From Kiritimatiellia bacterium (GTDB lineage Bacteria; Verrucomicrobiota; Kiritimatiellia; CAIQIC01; Lenti-01): DNA of 7,143 nucleotides. The stretch covers positions 1-7,143 of the forward strand of contig JAHDSS010000568.1 of NCBI GenBank assembly GCA_018432565.1, read 5' to 3'. Positions 4,498 to 7,143 of this stretch are shown piece after piece (positions within the stretch are counted from its first letter, which is position 1; each line of letters starts with the position of its first letter). Below the pieces are notes generated by a model. That model saw only the letters and a program-made list of their open reading frames with translations, was not told the origin of the DNA and made no database searches. The position numbers and the translations under genes are program-made.

Positions 4498-7064
4498 ACA
4501 ACTTTACGCCAAGGGCGCAGCAGGTCTTGCAGCTGGCGCGGCAGGAGGCCGACCGCTTCAACCACGGGTACATCGGCACGGAGCATTTGCTTCTGGGGCT
4601 GATTGCCCTGGGCGAGGGCGTGGCGGTATCGGTGCTGCGGCGCATGGGGCTGGACCTGGAGACGGTGCGCCTGGAGGTGGAGAAGGCCGTGGGGGTGGGC
4701 GCCGACATGAAGACGGTGGGCAACGTGCCCTATACGCCGCGGGTGAAGAAGGTGCTGGCGCTGGCGGGGACCGAGGCGCGGGCCATGAACGTGGATTTCG
4801 TGGGCACGGAGCACATTCTGCTGGGGCTGCTGCGCGAGGGCGAAGGCGTGGCGGCGCGCGTGCTGGCCAACCTGAACGTGGACGTGGAGCAGACGCGCCA
4901 GGCGGTGATGAAGGAGCTGGACCCCAACTACGAGCCGGGGCAGCCGCCGCCCGGCGCCGAACTCGGCGGCCCGCCGCCGGAGCTGAAGCCCGGCGCGGGC
5001 CCGGCGAAGGATTCCAAGACGCCCGCGCTGTCCACCTTCGGCCGCGACCTGACGGCGCTGGCGCAGAAGGGGGCGCTGGATCCCGTGATCGGCCGTTCGG
5101 ACGAAATCGAGCGGGTGATGCGCATTTTGTGCCGCCGGACCAAGAACAATCCGGCGCTGCTGGGCGAGGCGGGCGTCGGCAAGACGGCCATTGCCGAAGG
5201 CCTGGCGCAGGCGATCGTCAACGGCGAGGTGCCCGAGCTGCTGCACGGCAAGCGCGTGGTGTCGCTGGATCTGGCGTTGATGGTGGCCGGCACGAAGTAC
5301 CGCGGTCAGTTCGAGGAGCGGATCAAGGCGGTGATGGACGAGATCCGGCGGGTGAAGAACGTGATTCTGTTCGTGGACGAGCTGCACAGCCTGGTGGGGG
5401 CGGGGAGCGCCGAAGGCGCGATGGATGCCGCCAACATCCTCAAGCCGGCGCTGTCGCGCGGCGAGCTGCATGTGATCGGCGCGACGACCCTCAACGAGTA
5501 CCGCAAATTCATCGAGAAGGACGCGGCGCTGGAGCGCCGGTTCCAGAGCGTGCTGGTGCGCGAGCCGTCCATCGAGGAATCCATTGAGATCCTCCGCGGC
5601 CTGCGCGGGCGCTACGAGGCGCACCACCATGTGCACTACAGCGACGGGGCGATCGAGGCCGCGGTGCGGCTGTCGGCGCGCTATCTGCAGGACCGGTTCC
5701 TGCCGGACAAGGCGATTGACGTGATTGACGAGTCCGGGGCCCGGGCGCGGATCGGCGCGATGACGCGGCCGGTGCACGTGAAAGAGAAGGAAAAGGCGAT
5801 TGCCGCGCTCCAGGAGAAGCGCAACGAAGCGATCAAGGAAGAGCGTTTCGAGGATGCGGCGAAGCTGCGCGACGAAGAGCGCACGTCGCGCGCGGAGCTG
5901 GACCGGGAGCTGGAGGCCTGGCGCAAGGACCACAGCGAGAAGATCGTGGACGTGGGCGAGGACGACGTCCGGCTGATCGTGTCGAAGTGGACCGGGGTGC
6001 CGCTGGAGAAGATGGAGCAGAAGGAAACCGCCAAGCTGCTGGAGATGGAGGGGGTGCTGTCCCAGACGGTGATCGGGCAGGCCGAGGCGATCGGTTCGAT
6101 CTGCCGGGCGCTGCGCCGATCGCGCGCGGACCTGAAGGATCCGCGCCGGCCGATCGGGTCGTTCATTTTCCTGGGCCCGACGGGGGTGGGCAAGACCCTG
6201 CTGGCGAAGTCGCTGGCCGAGTTCATGTTCAACAGCCCCGACGCGCTGATCCAGATCGACATGTCGGAATACATGGAGAAGTTCAACGCCTCGCGGCTGG
6301 TGGGGTCGCCGCCGGGCTACGTGGGCTACGAGGAGGGCGGGCAGCTGACGGAGCGGGTGCGCCGCCGGCCGTATTCCGTGGTGCTGTTCGACGAGATCGA
6401 GAAGGCGCACCCGGACGTGATGCACATGCTGCTGCAGATCCTGGAAGAAGGCCGGCTGACGGACGGGCTGGGCCGGGCGGTGGACTTCCGCAACACGATC
6501 ATCATCATGACGTCGAACATCGGCGCGGACATCGTGCGCAAAGGCGCGGGGCTGGGCTTCGCCGGGCATACGGAGGAGGCGGACTACGCGACGCTGCGCA
6601 CGCAGATGCTGGAAGCCGCCAAGCACAGCTTCCGGCCCGAGCTGCTCAACCGCGTCGAGGAGATCATTGTCTTCCGTTCGCTCCAGGAAGAAGACATCCG
6701 CGTCATTCTCGGCATCGAGGTGAACAAGGTCGCCGCGCGCCTGAAGTCGCGGGAGATCCGCCTGTCCGTGCAGGCGGCGGCGCTGGATTTCCTGATGGCC
6801 AAGGGGTTCGACCGGCAGTACGGGGCGCGCCAGCTCCGCCGCGCGGTGGAGCGCTGGCTGGAGAATCCGCTGGCGGAGGAGATCCTGCGCGGGCATTTCC
6901 CCGAAGGCGAGATCATCGAAGTCGAAGCCGACGCCGACAAGCTGACGTTCCATCCGCCGGGAGCGGGAGGCGGGGGCGCCCCGCCGGAAGCGCCGCAGAC
7001 GGCGGCCGCGGCCCCCGCGAAGAAGCCCGTCCGCCGCCGGAAGAAAGCGGATCCGGGCGCATGA
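4494..7064 (+). CDS. clpC: ClpC, AAA+ unfoldase of the Clp protease
   Basis: An 856-residue Hsp100 ATPase, longer than typical ClpC (about 810). It unfolds tagged proteins and feeds them to ClpP. Order: duplicated Clp-N repeats (about 1-141), with GTEH in each placing Glu30 and Glu106 where Gram-positive ClpC binds phosphoarginine; a Pro/Gly-rich linker (143-178); D1 with Walker A GEAGVGKT (224-231) and Walker B FVDE (D295, E296); a middle domain with a UVR motif (440-463), the feature separating ClpC from ClpA; D2 with GPTGVGKT (561-568) and LFDE (D633, E634); and LGF (687-689), fitting the [ILV]GF ClpP-docking loop. A low-complexity tail (about 820-856) ends in [12 protein letters not shown]. 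The GAGGA before the ATG and the ATGA overlap with mcsB fix the start. McsB and McsA are its expected partners. Confidence 0.97.
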   Translation: MNNFTPRAQQVLQLARQEADRFNHGYIGTEHLLLGLIALGEGVAVSVLRRMGLDLETVRLEVEKAVGVGADMKTVGNVPYTPRVKKVLALAGTEARAMNVDFVGTEHILLGLLREGEGVAARVLANLNVDVEQTRQAVMKELDPNYEPGQPPPGAELGGPPPELKPGAGPAKDSKTPALSTFGRDLTALAQKGALDPVIGRSDEIERVMRILCRRTKNNPALLGEAGVGKTAIAEGLAQAIVNGEVPELLHGKRVVSLDLALMVAGTKYRGQFEERIKAVMDEIRRVKNVILFVDELHSLVGAGSAEGAMDAANILKPALSRGELHVIGATTLNEYRKFIEKDAALERRFQSVLVREPSIEESIEILRGLRGRYEAHHHVHYSDGAIEAAVRLSARYLQDRFLPDKAIDVIDESGARARIGAMTRPVHVKEKEKAIAALQEKRNEAIKEERFEDAAKLRDEERTSRAELDRELEAWRKDHSEKIVDVGEDDVRLIVSKWTGVPLEKMEQKETAKLLEMEGVLSQTVIGQAEAIGSICRALRRSRADLKDPRRPIGSFIFLGPTGVGKTLLAKSLAEFMFNSPDALIQIDMSEYMEKFNASRLVGSPPGYVGYEEGGQLTERVRRRPYSVVLFDEIEKAHPDVMHMLLQILEEGRLTDGLGRAVDFRNTIIIMTSNIGADIVRKGAGLGFAGHTEEADYATLRTQMLEAAKHSFRPELLNRVEEIIVFRSLQEEDIRVILGIEVNKVAARLKSREIRLSVQAAALDFLMAKGFDRQYGARQLRRAVERWLENPLAEEILRGHFPEGEIIEVEADADKLTFHPPGAGGGGAPPEAPQTAAAAPAKKPVRRRKKADPGA

Positions 7065-7143
7065 GCCTGCGGTTCCACAACACGCTGACGCGCCGGCTGG
7101 AGGACTTCGTGCCGCTGGAGGCGGGCCATGCGCGGATGTACAC
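7061..7143 (+). CDS. cysS: cysteinyl-tRNA synthetase, N-terminal fragment (runs off the window)
   Basis: Only 27 codons are visible. They begin [16 protein letters not shown] and continue VPLEAGHARMY, matching the conserved CysRS N-terminus (pattern LxLYNTLTRxxExFxPxxxGxVxMYVCG), with the window ending just before the expected VCGPT. The enzyme charges tRNA-Cys with cysteine in the cytoplasm. The ATG overlaps the clpC stop as ATGA and no good Shine-Dalgarno is present, so coupling is likely. In Bacillus, cysS lies downstream of clpC but several genes away; here it is adjacent. Family call rests on a short but characteristic stretch. Confidence 0.85.
   Translation, partial: MSLRFHNTLTRRLEDFVPLEAGHARMY

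Noticed and set aside
3897..6953. A 1018-codon open frame antisense to mcsB and clpC.
   Set aside because: It is Arg/His/Gln/Leu-rich with no family features and lies opposite two fully recognised genes; high GC with biased codon use leaves such antisense frames open.

Overview
The window is about 70% GC by eye and coding-dense. It suggests a Gram-negative bacterium with lipopolysaccharide, because it carries a heptose-kinase-like gene and kdsB. The same window carries the McsA/McsB/ClpC arginine-phosphorylation proteolysis set and a Minf_1886-family protein. That mix points to the PVC superphylum, with Kiritimatiellota or Verrucomicrobiota as best guess; this is inference from gene content, not a sequence match.

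Layout. (1) Positions 1-1304, + strand: the 3' part of a PfkB-family sugar kinase (RfaE1-like) overlaps kdsB by ATGA; both would serve synthesis of the LPS inner core (heptose and Kdo). (2) Positions 1305-1746: a 442-bp gap between convergent genes. It holds a possible terminator, a very AT-rich double palindrome with an 18-bp period, and two stretches resembling dispersed intergenic repeats. (3) Positions 1747-2796, - strand: a tight three-gene unit, read from 2796 downward, of a 63-residue one-helix membrane protein, a HIT-family hydrolase and a Minf_1886-family protein. (4) Positions 2797-2917: a short divergent promoter region in which both genes have a -10-like box so close to the ATG that leaderless or nearly leaderless transcripts are likely. 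(5) Positions 2918-7143, + strand: mcsA, mcsB, clpC and the start of cysS, each joined to the next by an ATGA overlap.

How the genes work together. McsB (protein-arginine kinase) with its zinc-finger partner McsA would mark proteins with phosphoarginine. ClpC would bind that mark through its N-terminal domain and pass substrates to ClpP, which is not in the window. The catalytic cysteine of McsB, both Cys4 clusters of McsA, both phosphoarginine-site glutamates of ClpC and a ClpP-docking LGF loop are all present. No ctsR gene and no CtsR-type operator was seen, so the regulation usual in Firmicutes appears to be missing here.

I see no wholly new multi-gene system. The best leads are the AT-rich palindrome pair, the repeat mosaic around it, the apparent leaderless divergent promoters, and basic tails on both McsB and ClpC.
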